A DNA stretch of 64,000 nucleotides from Natronocella acetinitrilica. GTDB lineage: Bacteria > Pseudomonadota > Gammaproteobacteria > Nitrococcales > Aquisalimonadaceae. The number at the start of each line of letters is the position of its first letter. Within the stretch, counting starts at the first letter, position 1. The translations under genes and the position numbers were made by a program. Below, one piece after another: positions 29,573-39,245 of this stretch. The notes below the pieces were generated by a model that made no database searches, was not told the DNA's origin, and saw nothing but the letters and a program-made list of their open reading frames with translations. The DNA lies in contig NZ_JALJXV010000007.1 of the NCBI RefSeq assembly GCF_024170285.1, forward strand, positions 186,001-250,000, given 5' to 3'.

Positions 29573-31018
29573 TCAGCCGTCGCTTGGCAGACGGAATGCG
29601 AAGAACCTCGGGCTGCCTCCCCGATAGACCAACACCGGTACGGAGCTACCCGGTGACACGTCCGCGAGGATGGCGCGGAAGTCCTCCACGCTCTCGACAC
29701 GCTCCTGGTTCAGCATGGTAATGACATCGTCAGGACGCAGGCCCGCTTCGACGGCTGGCCCTTCGGAAAGCCCCTCGACGATGACGCCACCCCGATCCAG
29801 GTTCAGGGCCTCTCGCTGCTCCGCATCCAGCGTCCGCAACTCAAGCCCCAGTTCCTCGATTCGCTGATCCTGCGGTTCTGGTTCTGGCTCCGGTTCGGGC
29901 TCGGGACGCGGCCCACGACGCTGCTGCATGTCCTCCGGCAATTCGCCCAGAGTCAGGCTGATAGTCTGTGGTTCACCCTGACGAATGATGTCGACGTCGA
30001 CCTCCGTGTCCACCCGTTGGCGGCCAACCATTGGCGGAAGTGTAGAAGACGTTGTCACCTCGCGGCCATTGAAGCGCACGATCACGTCGCCGACTTCGAA
30101 GCCCGCATCCTCGGCGGGGCTGCCACGGACAACATCGGCAACAAGCGCGCCATAGGGGCGATCCATGCCGAAGGACTCTGCCAGATCACGATTAACGTCC
30201 TGGATGAGCACGCCAAGCCAGCCACGGGCCACGCGTCCGGTGCTGCGCAACTGATCCACCACGTCCATGGCGAGTTCGATGGGGATTGCGAACGACAGGC
30301 CCATGAAACCGCCGGTCCGACTGTAGATGTGGGAATTGATCCCCACGACCTCACCCTCCAGATTGAACAGTGGACCACCGGAATTACCCGGATTGATGGC
30401 CACGTCCGTCTGGATGAAGGGAACGTAGTTGTCCTGGGGCAGGCTACGCTGCTTCGCGCTGACGATGCCGGCTGTCGCCGAGTGTTCGAAGCCAAATGGC
30501 GCACCGATGGCAAGCACCCACTCACCCACTGCCAGTTCCGAGGAACTGCCGATGACCACTGTCGGCAAATCGTCGGCATCGATCTTGAGGAGCGCCAGAT
30601 CGCTGCGTTCATCGTAGCCCACCACCTCGGCCACGAACTCACGACGGTCATTCAGCCGGACGATGACCTCGCTGGAACTCTCCACCACGTGATAGTTGGT
30701 CAGGATATAGCCGTCATCAGAAATGATGAATCCGGAACCACGTGATTGGCCGTCGAAGGGCTGCCCCGGCGCGTCCTCCGGACCAAAGCGCTCGAAGAAG
30801 TCACGGAACGGATGGCCTTCGGGTAGCTCCGGACCGCCGCGCTCGCCGCGGCCCGAGCTTCGCTCACGAGACTGGGTCGAGCTGATATTGACCACCGCCG
30901 GGGTGTTGTCCTCGACCAGTCCGGTAAATGCAGGGAGTTGCGCCTGAGCCGTTCCTGCTAGCAGCATGGCCGCCGCGGCAAGCCCAAACATCAGAATTCG
31001 AACGGATATCTGGGGCAT
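29573..31018 (-). CDS. mucD: Periplasmic serine protease DegP/MucD family
   Basis: Envelope-stress protease and chaperone; 481 aa. Cleavable signal peptide (LAAAAMLLAGTAQA, end about residue 26), trypsin-like domain with catalytic triad H110 (TNYHV), D140 (ERSDLAL) and S213 (GNSGGP), then two PDZ domains (about 262-358 and 385-475). The PDZ domains are joined by an acidic Pro linker of repeated Glu-Pro pairs at about 371-382. As last gene of the rpoE-rseA-rseB-mucD group it matches P. aeruginosa algU-mucA-mucB-mucC-mucD, though no mucC is present here. It lies 58 bp after rseB. Confidence 0.93.
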   Translation of the reverse strand: MPQISVRILMFGLAAAAMLLAGTAQAQLPAFTGLVEDNTPAVVNISSTQSRERSSGRGERGGPELPEGHPFRDFFERFGPEDAPGQPFDGQSRGSGFIISDDGYILTNYHVVESSSEVIVRLNDRREFVAEVVGYDERSDLALLKIDADDLPTVVIGSSSELAVGEWVLAIGAPFGFEHSATAGIVSAKQRSLPQDNYVPFIQTDVAINPGNSGGPLFNLEGEVVGINSHIYSRTGGFMGLSFAIPIELAMDVVDQLRSTGRVARGWLGVLIQDVNRDLAESFGMDRPYGALVADVVRGSPAEDAGFEVGDVIVRFNGREVTTSSTLPPMVGRQRVDTEVDVDIIRQGEPQTISLTLGELPEDMQQRRGPRPEPEPEPEPEPQDQRIEELGLELRTLDAEQREALNLDRGGVIVEGLSEGPAVEAGLRPDDVITMLNQERVESVEDFRAILADVSPGSSVPVLVYRGGSPRFFAFRLPSDG

Positions 31019-31076
31019 TTAGACCTCTCTCCAGTCGTTACAGGGGCCGACTCGCAGCGGTCGGCTACGCATGGAT

Positions 31077-32030
31077 CTACTGCAGTCGCCTGACGCCCGA
31101 CAGCACCATCTCGATGGTTGCCGACGGCACCTCGCCCACCACGGTGATGTGATAGCCGTCACGGTTGGCTCCGGCCATCCGCGTTGCGCCCTTGCCGGAA
31201 TGACCGTGAAAATCCATATCCTCGCCCTCGGCGATATAGATTGACACCGCACCGAAGCCGTCGCCATACAACAAGTGCTCCACCGGCTCGCCACCACCCC
31301 GGCGTGAGCGCTTGCCGTGGCTGAGGAGCTGGAAGCCAGCCGGAACCTCCGAGGCCTCCCACTGCCCGGCCTCATCATGGATGGACGGCGACGGTGCCTC
31401 GACAACTTCGAGCCCGTCGTCGGACAAACGCGGCAAAATGGCTTCTGGAGGAGGATTCATGTTCAGTTCCACGAACATGAAGTGCTCGATCACCTCACCG
31501 TCGGCGGTTCGACACTCGGACGCCAGCAGCATGCCAGTTTCATCATCCAGCCAGAGGCGATAGCCATAGCGGTACTCATCCCGAGGCTTGAGTTCGAGGA
31601 CGATTGCCGGACGGTCGGCCACGCGATCCTCACCAATCACGGCAAGCTCGTAGTAGCTGGCAAGGGCATCGAGTTGCGACGCCGTGATATCGGTGAATCG
31701 CCGCCGTGATTCCCTGCCCTGTTCTATCAGTACGACGCCCTGATCCGGCAGCACCCAGCGCACGTGATCTTCCTGGCGGAATACTTCCCGCTGTGCGCCG
31801 CGCAATGTGTAGAGGCGTTCCCGTGGCCCGGACTCGAGAAGCCGAACGATCTCCAGGGGCTCGGTGTGACCACCATAGCCGTAGATCAACACACCATGAA
31901 AGCTGGTGCTGGCGGCGGCGGCGGACATCCTCTCGATCTGTTCCCTCGCGTCGCCATCAGCGGCGACGAGACCAGAAACGCCCAGCGTGGCAAGCCCGAT
32001 AGCGACGGCGGCGGATAGGCGTCTCAGCAT
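31077..32030 (-). CDS. rseB: Sigma-E regulatory protein RseB/MucB
   Basis: Periplasmic protein that binds the anti-sigma factor RseA/MucA and detects lipid/LPS stress; about 317 aa. Signal peptide at the start (LSAAVAIGLATLGVSGLVAA), then the large LolA-like domain with FHGVLIYGYGGHTEPLEIVRL and ALASYYELAVIGEDRVADRPAIVLELKP, and the small C-terminal domain. A GTG two codons upstream at 32036 is the alternative start; no clear ribosome site distinguishes them. It starts about 10 bp after rseA, as in the conserved operon. Confidence 0.92.
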   Translation of the reverse strand: MLRRLSAAVAIGLATLGVSGLVAADGDAREQIERMSAAAASTSFHGVLIYGYGGHTEPLEIVRLLESGPRERLYTLRGAQREVFRQEDHVRWVLPDQGVVLIEQGRESRRRFTDITASQLDALASYYELAVIGEDRVADRPAIVLELKPRDEYRYGYRLWLDDETGMLLASECRTADGEVIEHFMFVELNMNPPPEAILPRLSDDGLEVVEAPSPSIHDEAGQWEASEVPAGFQLLSHGKRSRRGGGEPVEHLLYGDGFGAVSIYIAEGEDMDFHGHSGKGATRMAGANRDGYHITVVGEVPSATIEMVLSGVRRLQ

Positions 32031-32039
32031 GGGCACGCG

Positions 32040-32615
32040 CTATCGACGCTCGACGCTGTGGCCGGTGATCCTTACGTGCTGCGGGATAATGCTCAATTGC
32101 CGGCCCGCAGCCTCTTCCCCGTGTGACAACGCGTAGCCGTTCAGCCGCGCCTGTACTTCGGGGTCCAGTCGATCCCAGCGAATGCTGTCCGCACTCACCT
32201 GCTGAAACTCCACCCCAGCGGGGCTGGCCTGGGGCGCGCTGGCGATACCGGCACCACCGTTAAGACCCGGTGACTGTGCAGTCGGCCAGATCATCACGCC
32301 GAGCATTGCCACGCTGGCGGCAACAGCGAGCCCGGCCACAGGCCGCAACCAGCGGTTTCCTGACCGGCGCAGCACCTGACTGTTGCCCCTGTGGGCCGGC
32401 TCTGTCTCAAGCGCACTGGCCACGCGATCGGCAAGGGACTCATCCACGACTGCAGGCAGGTTCCGGGACAGCGCATCCCGAATCAGTGCATAGCGGCCCA
32501 TTCGCTGCTGCAGGGATCCATCTTTGCCAGCCTGGCGCAGCAGCAATGGCAACTCACTTTCCCCCAGCTCACCGTCGGCAAGTGCTGAAATCTGTTCGTC
32601 ATACGGTCGGTTCAT
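32040..32615 (-). CDS. rseA: Anti-sigma-E factor RseA/MucA
   Basis: Inner-membrane anti-sigma factor holding RpoE inactive until cleaved by DegS/RseP-type proteases; 191 aa. The N-terminal cytoplasmic domain (EQISALADGELGESELPLLL) binds sigma; a single membrane helix (LRPVAGLAVAASVAMLGVMIW) is at about 90-112; the periplasmic tail follows. It sits 16 bp after rpoE behind AAGGACAGG. MucA-like features and operon order make the assignment clear though sequence conservation in this family is low. Confidence 0.93.
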   Translation of the reverse strand: MNRPYDEQISALADGELGESELPLLLRQAGKDGSLQQRMGRYALIRDALSRNLPAVVDESLADRVASALETEPAHRGNSQVLRRSGNRWLRPVAGLAVAASVAMLGVMIWPTAQSPGLNGGAGIASAPQASPAGVEFQQVSADSIRWDRLDPEVQARLNGYALSHGEEAAGRQLSIIPQHVRITGHSVERR

Positions 32616-32631
32616 CGCGGTCCACCTGTCC

Positions 32632-33213
32632 TTACTTGCTCTCCAGCAGAGGTCTGAGTCTTTTATCTATGGCTTCCCGTGCGCGGAAAATCCGTGACCT
32701 GACGGTCCCCACCGGACAATCCATCGCCTGGGCTATTTCCTCGTAACTCAGACCATCCAACTCGCGTAATGTGATCGCCGTCCTCAAGTCATCGGGCAAC
32801 GATTCGATGGCATCAAACACCGTTTTTTCTATTTCGTCTCGCTGCGCAAGCCCCTCGGGAGTGTCTGTCTCTCTCAGAGAGGAATCCACAACATATTGTT
32901 CCGCATCCTGCGCGTCGATGTCAGAGCCCGGCGGCCGCCTCCCCTGGGCGACGAGGTAGTTCTTGGCCGTGTTCGCACCAATGCGGTATATCCACGTGTA
33001 GAAACTGCTGTCACCCCGGAAATTTGGTAGCGCCCGGTAAGCCTTGATGAAAGTCTCCTGCGCAACATCCTGGGCTTCACTCGGGTCGCTGACATACCGG
33101 GATATCATCTTCACGAGCTTGTGCTGATACTTCCGGACGAGCAGGTTGAATGCCTGCTTGTCTCCGGCCTGCACACGCTCGACCAACTCCTGGTCACTGA
33201 CCGAAGTGGTCAT
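32632..33213 (-). CDS. rpoE: RNA polymerase sigma factor RpoE (AlgU)
   Basis: ECF sigma factor for envelope stress, 193 aa. Region 2 (AFNLLVRKYQHKLVKMISRYV then EAQDVAQETFIKAYRAL) and region 4 (SLPDDLRTAITLRELDGLSYEEIAQAM then VGTVRSRIFRAREA) are complete and closely AlgU/RpoE-like. First gene of the operon, preceded by a sigma-E-type promoter at 33284-33258, so it is probably autoregulated. Divergent from nadB, as in E. coli. Confidence 0.97.
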   Translation of the reverse strand: MTTSVSDQELVERVQAGDKQAFNLLVRKYQHKLVKMISRYVSDPSEAQDVAQETFIKAYRALPNFRGDSSFYTWIYRIGANTAKNYLVAQGRRPPGSDIDAQDAEQYVVDSSLRETDTPEGLAQRDEIEKTVFDAIESLPDDLRTAITLRELDGLSYEEIAQAMDCPVGTVRSRIFRAREAIDKRLRPLLESK

Positions 33214-33257
33214 TCAAACCACCCCGCCAACAACCGGCAGCCTAGGCCGTCTGCGCA

Positions 33258-33284
33258 GTAGACACTGGTGCTCATTGATAGTTC
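33258..33284 (-). promoter_or_regulatory. Sigma-E (AlgU)-type promoter upstream of rpoE
   Basis: On the minus strand, GAACTA at 33284-33279 and TCTAC at 33262-33258 are separated by 16 bp, against the sigma-E consensus GAACTT-N16/17-TCTGA. It lies about 45 bp before the rpoE start codon and has the geometry of the autoregulatory promoters of rpoE/algU operons. Confidence 0.6.
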
Positions 33285-33501
33285 GCACGCGAATCCGGAT
33301 TGTGATTAGATTAAAAATCAGGTCGGAAGCGACCGAATCCTGGAGCAACGTGGACTCGACTTTCCGCCCCGGCAAGACCGGGCCGTCGGCTGGCGCCAAC
33401 GACTGACGACGGGAGACGAGAGTAGCCGATCGGTCAGGCGTGCTGCAAGCGAACGTCCCGCTTCTCCAGTCGTCTCAGCATCCTCAGGAAACCCCACAAC
33501 C

Positions 33502-35124
33502 GTGCACTTCGACGTCTTGATCATCGGTAGTGGCGCAGCCGGCCTGACACTGGCCCTGCGTCTACCTGAAAGTCTGCGTATCGCCGTGACCTCCAAGGGT
33601 CCGCTCCGCGAGGGTTCAAGCCTTTATGCCCAGGGCGGCATTTCGGCAGTACTGGATGAGTCCGACTCCATCGCCTCGCACGTGGAGGATACCCTGGAGG
33701 CAGGAGCGGGATTGAGTGATCCGGCAGCCGCGCAACTGGTTGCGGCTGGTGCCGCGGAGGCGATTCACTGGCTTCAGAGTATCCATGTGCCCTTCTCCAC
33801 GGAACAGGGGCCGGACGGACGCGAGACACTTCACCTGCATCAGGAAGGCGGGCATCGTCATCGCCGCATCGTGCATGCCGCCGATGCGACAGGGCGCGCC
33901 GTGGAAACGACCCTCGAGGGCGCAGTGCGGGCACGCCCCAATATCACCATCCTCGAAAACCACTGCGCTGTTGACCTGATCACGGCCCGGCATGTCGGTG
34001 GCGAGGGCGACCGCTGCCATGGCGCCTATCTGCTGGACACGGCGCAAGACCAGGTTATTGCCGTTGGCACCCGCTGCACGGTCCTCGCGAGTGGCGGGGC
34101 AAGCAAGGTCTACCTCTATACCAGCAATCCGGATGGTGCCACCGGCGACGGCATCGCAATGGCCTGGCGGGCTGGCTGCCGGGTCGCGAACATGGAGTTC
34201 AATCAGTTCCACCCAACGTGTCTCTATCACCCTCTGGCCAAGTCCTTTCTCATCAGTGAGGCGGTGCGTGGCGAGGGCGGGCATCTGCTATTACCGGACG
34301 GCAGCCGGTTCATGGAGCGCTTTCACCCACGAGGGGAACTCGCACCGAGGGACATCGTTGCACGCGCCATCGATCACGAGATGAAGCGGCTCGGCCTGGA
34401 TTGCGTTCATCTGGACATCAGCCACCGGGATGCCGAATTCATAAGAACGCACTTCCCGACCATCCATGCCCGTTGCCTGGAGTTCGGACTGGACATGACC
34501 AAGGAGCCACTTCCGGTGGTACCTGCTGCCCATTACACATGCGGCGGAGTCATGGTGGACGCGACCGGTTGCACTGATCTCCCCGGCCTGTATGCCATCG
34601 GTGAGGTCTCCTACACTGGACTGCACGGCGCCAACCGGCTGGCCAGCAATAGCCTGCTGGAGTGCATCGTCTATGGCACCGCCGCCGCCGACAGCATCAA
34701 GCGCACCCTGGACACCACAACACCTGCAACTGCTCCACCCCCATGGGACGAAAGCCGGGTGACCGACTCCGACGAACAGGTGGTCGTCTCGCATAACTGG
34801 GATGAGTTACGCCGCTTCATGTGGGACTACGTGGGCATTGTGCGAAGCGACAAGCGGCTGCGCCGGGCGGCAAGCCGCATCACCCTCCTACAGGGCGAGA
34901 TTCGCGAGTACTACGGCCATTTCCGGGTCAATAAGGATCTCATCGAACTTCGCAACCTTGCCCAGGTTGCCGAGCTGATCATCCGATGCGCCCAGGCACG
35001 CAAGGAAAGTCGCGGCCTTCACTACAATATCGATCACCCCCAGCGACTGCCCGACCAGTCCGCATTGCCGACTGTACTAGTGCCCCAAACAGAAATGCAG
35101 CGAACTTCTGTTTCAGGACACTAG
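33502..35124 (+). CDS. nadB: L-aspartate oxidase
   Basis: FAD-dependent oxidation of L-aspartate to iminoaspartate, first step of de novo NAD synthesis; 540 aa. FAD-binding [17 protein letters not shown], the [16 protein letters not shown] segment, [29 protein letters not shown] and the C-terminal [20 protein letters not shown] show the fumarate-reductase/NadB fold. GTG start at 33502 matches the family start ([11 protein letters not shown]). The last roughly 16 codons ([16 protein letters not shown]) lie within a near-palindrome (35077-35124) and do not look family-like, suggesting that element replaced or extended the natural C-terminus. Convergent with ygfX, overlapping by 4 bp. Confidence 0.96.
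   Translation: MHFDVLIIGSGAAGLTLALRLPESLRIAVTSKGPLREGSSLYAQGGISAVLDESDSIASHVEDTLEAGAGLSDPAAAQLVAAGAAEAIHWLQSIHVPFSTEQGPDGRETLHLHQEGGHRHRRIVHAADATGRAVETTLEGAVRARPNITILENHCAVDLITARHVGGEGDRCHGAYLLDTAQDQVIAVGTRCTVLASGGASKVYLYTSNPDGATGDGIAMAWRAGCRVANMEFNQFHPTCLYHPLAKSFLISEAVRGEGGHLLLPDGSRFMERFHPRGELAPRDIVARAIDHEMKRLGLDCVHLDISHRDAEFIRTHFPTIHARCLEFGLDMTKEPLPVVPAAHYTCGGVMVDATGCTDLPGLYAIGEVSYTGLHGANRLASNSLLECIVYGTAAADSIKRTLDTTTPATAPPPWDESRVTDSDEQVVVSHNWDELRRFMWDYVGIVRSDKRLRRAASRITLLQGEIREYYGHFRVNKDLIELRNLAQVAELIIRCAQARKESRGLHYNIDHPQRLPDQSALPTVLVPQTEMQRTSVSGH
35077..35124. repeat. Imperfect inverted repeat spanning the end of nadB
   Basis: Outer arms CTAGTG (35077-35082) and CACTAG (35119-35124), inner arms AAACAGAA (35087-35094) and TTCTGTTT (35106-35113), joined by short mismatched segments around an 11-base loop. 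The terminal CTAG carries the stop codons of both nadB (+) and ygfX (-). No poly-T follows on either strand, so it is not a classical intrinsic terminator; it could be a bidirectional mRNA 3' stem or the remnant of a small palindromic repeat or MITE. Confidence 0.6.
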
Positions 35125-35546
35125 CTCCGTTCTGACCAGGGGCCGTGGAAGCGCTGTCGGAGCCTGCGGTGGGCACGTTCGCCCATGCTGTCCCGGAAGA
35201 GAAACAAGGCTCGCGGCGGGCCATATGGGCTATTCCATGGTCGAAACCATGCAACGACTAGCCAGGAGGAGGCCCGAGCCGACACAAGGCGCCAGCGCTC
35301 ATCGCTGCCGGGAAGCGTCCAGCTACCATCCGCACGCCGCCTGAGTACACCGGTCGGCTGTCTCGTTAGCCACCAATGCACCGGCAACAGCGCGACGAAA
35401 GTGGGGACCAGCCAGAGGGCAGCTCCGGAGGTGGCTGCGGCGCCTGCTGCAAAGGCAATGCATGCGGCACCAGCGAGGCGCAGGAGTACACCATGAAAAG
35501 ACGGCTTAATCCGGAGACTGAAAGCCGCTTCTGATGCGCTCCACAA
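35121..35546 (-). CDS. ygfX: YgfX-like membrane protein
   Basis: About 141-aa protein with two adjacent membrane helices ([21 protein letters not shown] and [18 protein letters not shown]) and a C-terminal cytoplasmic beta-rich domain ([38 protein letters not shown]). This architecture and its place directly after sdhE match YgfX (CptA) of E. coli, whose role as SdhE partner or cell-division toxin is debated. The likely start is a TTG at 35546 inside sdhE (about 41-bp overlap); no ATG or GTG is available nearby, and earlier Met codons lie far within sdhE. Start uncertain, identity from synteny plus topology. Confidence 0.65.
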   Translation of the reverse strand: MWSASEAAFSLRIKPSFHGVLLRLAGAACIAFAAGAAATSGAALWLVPTFVALLPVHWWLTRQPTGVLRRRADGSWTLPGSDERWRLVSARASSWLVVAWFRPWNSPYGPPRALFLFRDSMGERAHRRLRQRFHGPWSERS

Positions 35547-35754
35547 GGGCGGCGATGGCGGGGTCGTCGGGGCGCTCGCCCTGATAGAACCAGTCATAGA
35601 GTCTGTCATCCTGACAATCGAGCAGCAGCTCGAACGTATCCTTTTCAACGCCGGACAGCGCTCCATACCCCTGCTGCAGAAATTGATCGAACAGCAGATC
35701 CAGCTCACGCATGCCCCGCCGGCAACGCCAGCGGAGCCGGGACAGATCAGTCAT
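35506..35754 (-). CDS. sdhE: Succinate dehydrogenase assembly factor SdhE
   Basis: Small cytoplasmic protein promoting covalent FAD attachment to SdhA; 82 aa. The defining RGxxE motif is present as RRGMRELD near residue 11-18, and the rest (LFDQFLQQGYGALSGVEKDTFELLLDCQDDRLYDWF) is typical DUF339/YgfY. ATG 35754 has GGGGGAGG at 5 bp; a TTG at 35769 is the only other upstream choice. It follows sdhB by 30 bp on the same strand, so the assembly factor is in the sdh operon itself. Confidence 0.93.
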   Translation of the reverse strand: MTDLSRLRWRCRRGMRELDLLFDQFLQQGYGALSGVEKDTFELLLDCQDDRLYDWFYQGERPDDPAIAALVERIRSGFQSPD

Positions 35755-35784
35755 CAGGACCTCCCCCAAGTGGAGTCGGCGACG

Positions 35785-36564
35785 TCAGAGTCGCCGCTCC
35801 AGCATCAGCTTCTTGATCTCGGCAATTGCCTTGGCCGGATTGAGACCCTTCGGGCAGGTCTTGGTGCAGTTCATGATGGTATGGCACCGATACAGTTTGA
35901 ACGGATCTTCGAGATCATCCAGCCGTTCGCCGGTTGCCTCATCACGACTGTCCACAATCCAACGGTAGGCCTGCAAAAGAATGGCCGGGCCAAGATAGCG
36001 ATCGCCGTTCCACCAGTAGCTGGGGCAGGACGTGGAACAGCAGGCACAGAGGATGCAGGCGCTGGGCTGATCGATCATGGCCTGATCTTCCGGACTCTGC
36101 AGGCGCTCCCGATCCGGCGGCGCCGGGGTCTGGGTGCGCATCCAGGGCCGAATCGAGGCGTACTGGGCATAGAAGTGGGTCAGATCCGGTACCAGATCCT
36201 TGACCACCGGCATATGCGGTAGCGGGTAGATACGGACGTCTCCATCAACCTCGTCGCAACCCTTGGTGCAGGCCAGGGTGTTGGTGCCGTCGATATTCAT
36301 TGCGCAGGAGCCGCAAATGCCCTCACGGCAGGACCGGCGGAAGGTCAGCGTGGGATCGATTTCGTTCTTGATCTTGATCAGCGCATCGAGAACCATCGGC
36401 CCGCATGCATCCATATCCACCTCATAGGTGTCGATGCGCGGGTTCTGGCCGTCGTCCGGGTTCCAGCGATACACACGGAACCGGCGAACCTGCTTGCCAC
36501 CTTCGGCGGACCAGGTCTTGCCCTCCTTGATCCGTGAATTCGCTGGAAGTCTGAACTCTGCCAT
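35785..36564 (-). CDS. sdhB: Succinate dehydrogenase iron-sulfur subunit
   Basis: Fe-S electron relay of complex II between the flavoprotein and membrane quinone site; 259 aa. The [2Fe-2S] ligands are in CREGICGSC plus a later Cys (ACTKGC), and the [4Fe-4S]/[3Fe-4S] ligands in [16 protein letters not shown] and [23 protein letters not shown] lies 8 bp before ATG 36564. It is 36 bp downstream of sdhA. Confidence 0.97.
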   Translation of the reverse strand: MAEFRLPANSRIKEGKTWSAEGGKQVRRFRVYRWNPDDGQNPRIDTYEVDMDACGPMVLDALIKIKNEIDPTLTFRRSCREGICGSCAMNIDGTNTLACTKGCDEVDGDVRIYPLPHMPVVKDLVPDLTHFYAQYASIRPWMRTQTPAPPDRERLQSPEDQAMIDQPSACILCACCSTSCPSYWWNGDRYLGPAILLQAYRWIVDSRDEATGERLDDLEDPFKLYRCHTIMNCTKTCPKGLNPAKAIAEIKKLMLERRL

Positions 36565-36600
36565 GTCATTGCACCTCGTTGCTTGTGCCGGCGGTCAACG

Positions 36601-38394
36601 CTAGTAGACACGCGCCTTGGGCGGGAACACGTCAACCTCGTCGGTAAGGGTGTTCATATGGACCGGTCGGTAATCGATATCAACCTTGCCCTTCTCCCGA
36701 ACCCAGGCCAGGGAATGCTTCATCCATTGGTCATCATCACGGTCGGGGTAGTCTTCCCGTGCGTGGGCGCCACGGCTCTCCTGCCGGTTGCGGGCCGACT
36801 CGATCGTGGTCAACGCACAACCCAGCAGGTTGTCGAGTTCCAGCGTCTCGATGAGGTCCGAGTTCCACACCAGGGAGCGATCGGCCACTGCCACATCCTC
36901 GAAGGATGCATAGACCTCAGCCAGCGTCTTGCACCCCTCTTCAAGTGTCTCGCCAGTGCGGAAAACCGCTGCATAGTTCTGCATGTGCCGCTGCATGTTG
37001 TTGCGGATCACCGAGGTCGCAGTAGACCCCTGGGCGTTCCGAAGGCGATCCAGCCGACCCAGGGCCATATCCGCGGAATCGGACGGTAGCGGTCGATGGT
37101 TGTCACCCTGCTCCTTCACCAGTTCCGCAGCCCGGTGAGCGGCTGCACGGCCGAACACCACCAGGTCGAGCAGTGAGTTCGAGCCCAGGCGATTGGCGCC
37201 ATGAACGGATACGCAGGCCGCCTCGCCAATCGCCATCAGGCCAGGCACAACGTGATCGGGATCACCGTCCTTCAGCGTGACCACCTCACCCTTGTAGTTG
37301 GTGGGGATGCCGCCCATGTTGTAGTGGACTGTGGGAAGTACCGGGATCGGCGACTTGGTCACATCCACCCCGGCGAAGATGCGTGCCGTCTCGGCGATAC
37401 CGGGCAGGCGTTTGTGGATGACTTCCGGGCCAAGGTGCTCCAGGTGCAGATGGATGTGGTCCTTGTCCGGCCCCACCCCGCGGCCCTCCTGAATCTCGAT
37501 GGTCATCGAGCGGCTGACCACGTCCCGCGAGGCCAGATCCTTGGCATTGGGTGCATAGCGCTCCATGAAGCGTTCACCCTCGGAGTTGGTCAGATAACCG
37601 CCTTCGCCGCGCACGCCCTCGGTAATCAGGCAACCGGCCCCGTAGACGCCGGTGGGATGGAACTGCACGAACTCCATGTCCTGCATGGGCAACCCGGCGC
37701 GCAACGCCATACCCATGCCGTCGCCGGTGCAGGTGTGGGCGGATGTGCAGGAAAAGTACGTGCGACCATAACCGCCAGTCGCGAGCACGGTCTCGTGGGC
37801 CCGGAAGCGGTGGATGGTGCCGTCCATCATGTTCAGGGCAATCACGCCACGACAGGATCCGTCGGCATCCATGATCAGATCCAGGGCGAAGTACTCGATG
37901 AAGAACTCGGCCTCGTGCTTCAGGGCCTGCTGATAGAGGGTATGCAATATGGCATGACCGGTGCGGTCCGCCGCCGCACAGGTCCGCTGCGCACGCCCTT
38001 CCCCATAGTGGGTGGTCATGCCGCCGAAGGGGCGCTGGTAGATCTTGCCCTCTTCGGTGCGGGAAAACGGCACGCCGTAATGCTCAAGCTCGATGATTGC
38101 CGGGATCGCCTCCCGGCACATGTATTCGATGGCATCCTGATCACCCAGCCAGTCCGACCCCTTGATGGTGTCGTACATGTGCCAGCGCCAGTCGTCCTCG
38201 CCCATGTTGCCCAGTGCCGCCGACACGCCACCCTGGGCAGCGACGGTGTGGCTGCGCGTCGGAAAGACCTTGGTCAGGCAGGCCGTCTTGAGACCCTGCT
38301 GGGCCATGCCGAAGGTGGCTCGCAAGCCGGCCCCTCCCGCGCCCACAACCACAACATCGTAGGTATGGTCGATGATTTCGTAGCCAGAAGACAT
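36601..38394 (-). CDS. sdhA: Succinate dehydrogenase flavoprotein subunit
   Basis: Catalytic subunit oxidising succinate to fumarate; 597 aa. FAD-binding [16 protein letters not shown], the His that binds FAD covalently in [17 protein letters not shown], catalytic-region motifs [23 protein letters not shown] and [21 protein letters not shown] are all present. Translational signals are good: GGAGG at the end of sdhD, 7 bp before ATG 38394. Downstream sdhE is expected to help flavinylate it. Confidence 0.98.
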   Translation of the reverse strand: MSSGYEIIDHTYDVVVVGAGGAGLRATFGMAQQGLKTACLTKVFPTRSHTVAAQGGVSAALGNMGEDDWRWHMYDTIKGSDWLGDQDAIEYMCREAIPAIIELEHYGVPFSRTEEGKIYQRPFGGMTTHYGEGRAQRTCAAADRTGHAILHTLYQQALKHEAEFFIEYFALDLIMDADGSCRGVIALNMMDGTIHRFRAHETVLATGGYGRTYFSCTSAHTCTGDGMGMALRAGLPMQDMEFVQFHPTGVYGAGCLITEGVRGEGGYLTNSEGERFMERYAPNAKDLASRDVVSRSMTIEIQEGRGVGPDKDHIHLHLEHLGPEVIHKRLPGIAETARIFAGVDVTKSPIPVLPTVHYNMGGIPTNYKGEVVTLKDGDPDHVVPGLMAIGEAACVSVHGANRLGSNSLLDLVVFGRAAAHRAAELVKEQGDNHRPLPSDSADMALGRLDRLRNAQGSTATSVIRNNMQRHMQNYAAVFRTGETLEEGCKTLAEVYASFEDVAVADRSLVWNSDLIETLELDNLLGCALTTIESARNRQESRGAHAREDYPDRDDDQWMKHSLAWVREKGKVDIDYRPVHMNTLTDEVDVFPPKARVY

Positions 38395-38397
38395 CCG

Positions 38398-38778
38398 CTA
38401 GCCTCCAAACGCGATGCGCAGCACCGCCAGAATGCCGGTCAACGCCAGCACGGCGGCCAGGAATTTCACGGCAATCAGGCTGGCGAGTTGCGCCAGCTTG
38501 CCGTGGATGTAGTCCTCAATTACCACCTGCAGCCCGAGTTGCGCGTGAAAATACATGGTGCCGATAAGGAGAATGAACAGGCCCGCCGTGAATGGCGAAC
38601 CAACCCATTCCCGCACCGCTGCATAATCGCCCCCGACATTGCTCGCGAGGCCGAATGACAGCCACATGACCAGGGGAATCAGCGCGACGGCGGTCACTCG
38701 CTGCAACCACCAATGACCGACACCATCTTTCGCCGACCCAAGGCCGCGAGCCCGCTTGATTGGGGTTCTCAAGGGCAT
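38398..38778 (-). CDS. sdhD: Succinate dehydrogenase membrane anchor subunit
   Basis: 126-aa membrane subunit with three helices (VTAVALIPLVMWLSFGLA, AGLFILLIGTMYFHAQLGLQ, KFLAAVLALTGILAVLRIAF) contributing to quinone and heme binding; the conserved His is in YFHAQLGLQVVIEDY. Start ATG 38778 overlaps the sdhC stop by one base (TGATG). A longer frame upstream lies in sdhC and is rejected. Confidence 0.92.
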   Translation of the reverse strand: MPLRTPIKRARGLGSAKDGVGHWWLQRVTAVALIPLVMWLSFGLASNVGGDYAAVREWVGSPFTAGLFILLIGTMYFHAQLGLQVVIEDYIHGKLAQLASLIAVKFLAAVLALTGILAVLRIAFGG

Positions 38779-39173
38779 CACGCACCTCCTCCGGTTGCCA
38801 GCGCCGCAATCCAGACCAGCACGGTCAGGGCAGCCGCCACGCCGATCACCCAATAGCCGGTGAGGTAGGCGGTACCGATTTCGAATCCGTGCCCGGCATC
38901 CCAGAACAGGTGCCGTATGCCGTTGCAGAGGTGATAGAAGAGCGCGTAGGTGAATGCGAACAACACCAGCTTTCCGAGGAAGCTGCCGAGCAGGCCCTGG
39001 GCACGGGCAAATGCCTCGGGTCCGGCAGCGGCGGACGCCAGCCAGTAGATGAGCAGCACACTCCCGGCAGCCATCGCAACTCCACAAGCCCGATGACTGA
39101 TGGACATCACGGATGTGAGTTGGGGTCGATAAACCTGGAGGTGGGGGGAAAGCGGTCGATTCTGGCGTTCCAT
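38778..39173 (-). CDS. sdhC: Succinate dehydrogenase cytochrome b556 subunit
   Basis: 131-aa membrane anchor of complex II. Family start RPLSPHLQVYRPQLTSVMSISHRACGVAM contains the conserved Ser/Arg quinone-site region; helices follow, and the heme-ligand His is in YHLCNGIRHLFWDAGHGFE. ATG 39173 (MERQNRPLSPH) chosen; GGAGCG lies about 10 bp upstream. First gene of sdhCDAB-sdhE-ygfX. Confidence 0.95.
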   Translation of the reverse strand: MERQNRPLSPHLQVYRPQLTSVMSISHRACGVAMAAGSVLLIYWLASAAAGPEAFARAQGLLGSFLGKLVLFAFTYALFYHLCNGIRHLFWDAGHGFEIGTAYLTGYWVIGVAAALTVLVWIAALATGGGA

Positions 39174-39216
39174 TCGTGCTCGCTCCGCGTGGTCGGTGGG
39201 GACATCGGGCGCGCCT

Positions 39217-39245
39217 AAACTAAACCGTGCGCCAAGGTGTTGCAA
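39217..39245 (-). promoter_or_regulatory. Predicted sigma-70 promoter of the sdh operon
   Basis: Minus-strand -35 TTGCAA (39245-39240) and -10 TAGTTT (39222-39217) with 17-bp spacing, about 45 bp before the sdhC start codon. Four of six bases match consensus in each hexamer; correct spacing and position support it, no experimental evidence. Confidence 0.4.

Noticed and set aside
35081-35130. Intrinsic terminator for nadB or ygfX
   Set aside because: The inverted repeat is not followed by Ts on either strand; reported as a repeat instead.
37201-38658. 485-codon open frame antisense to sdhA
   Set aside because: Opposite the highly conserved SdhA sequence; His- and Gly-rich low-complexity translation without motifs.
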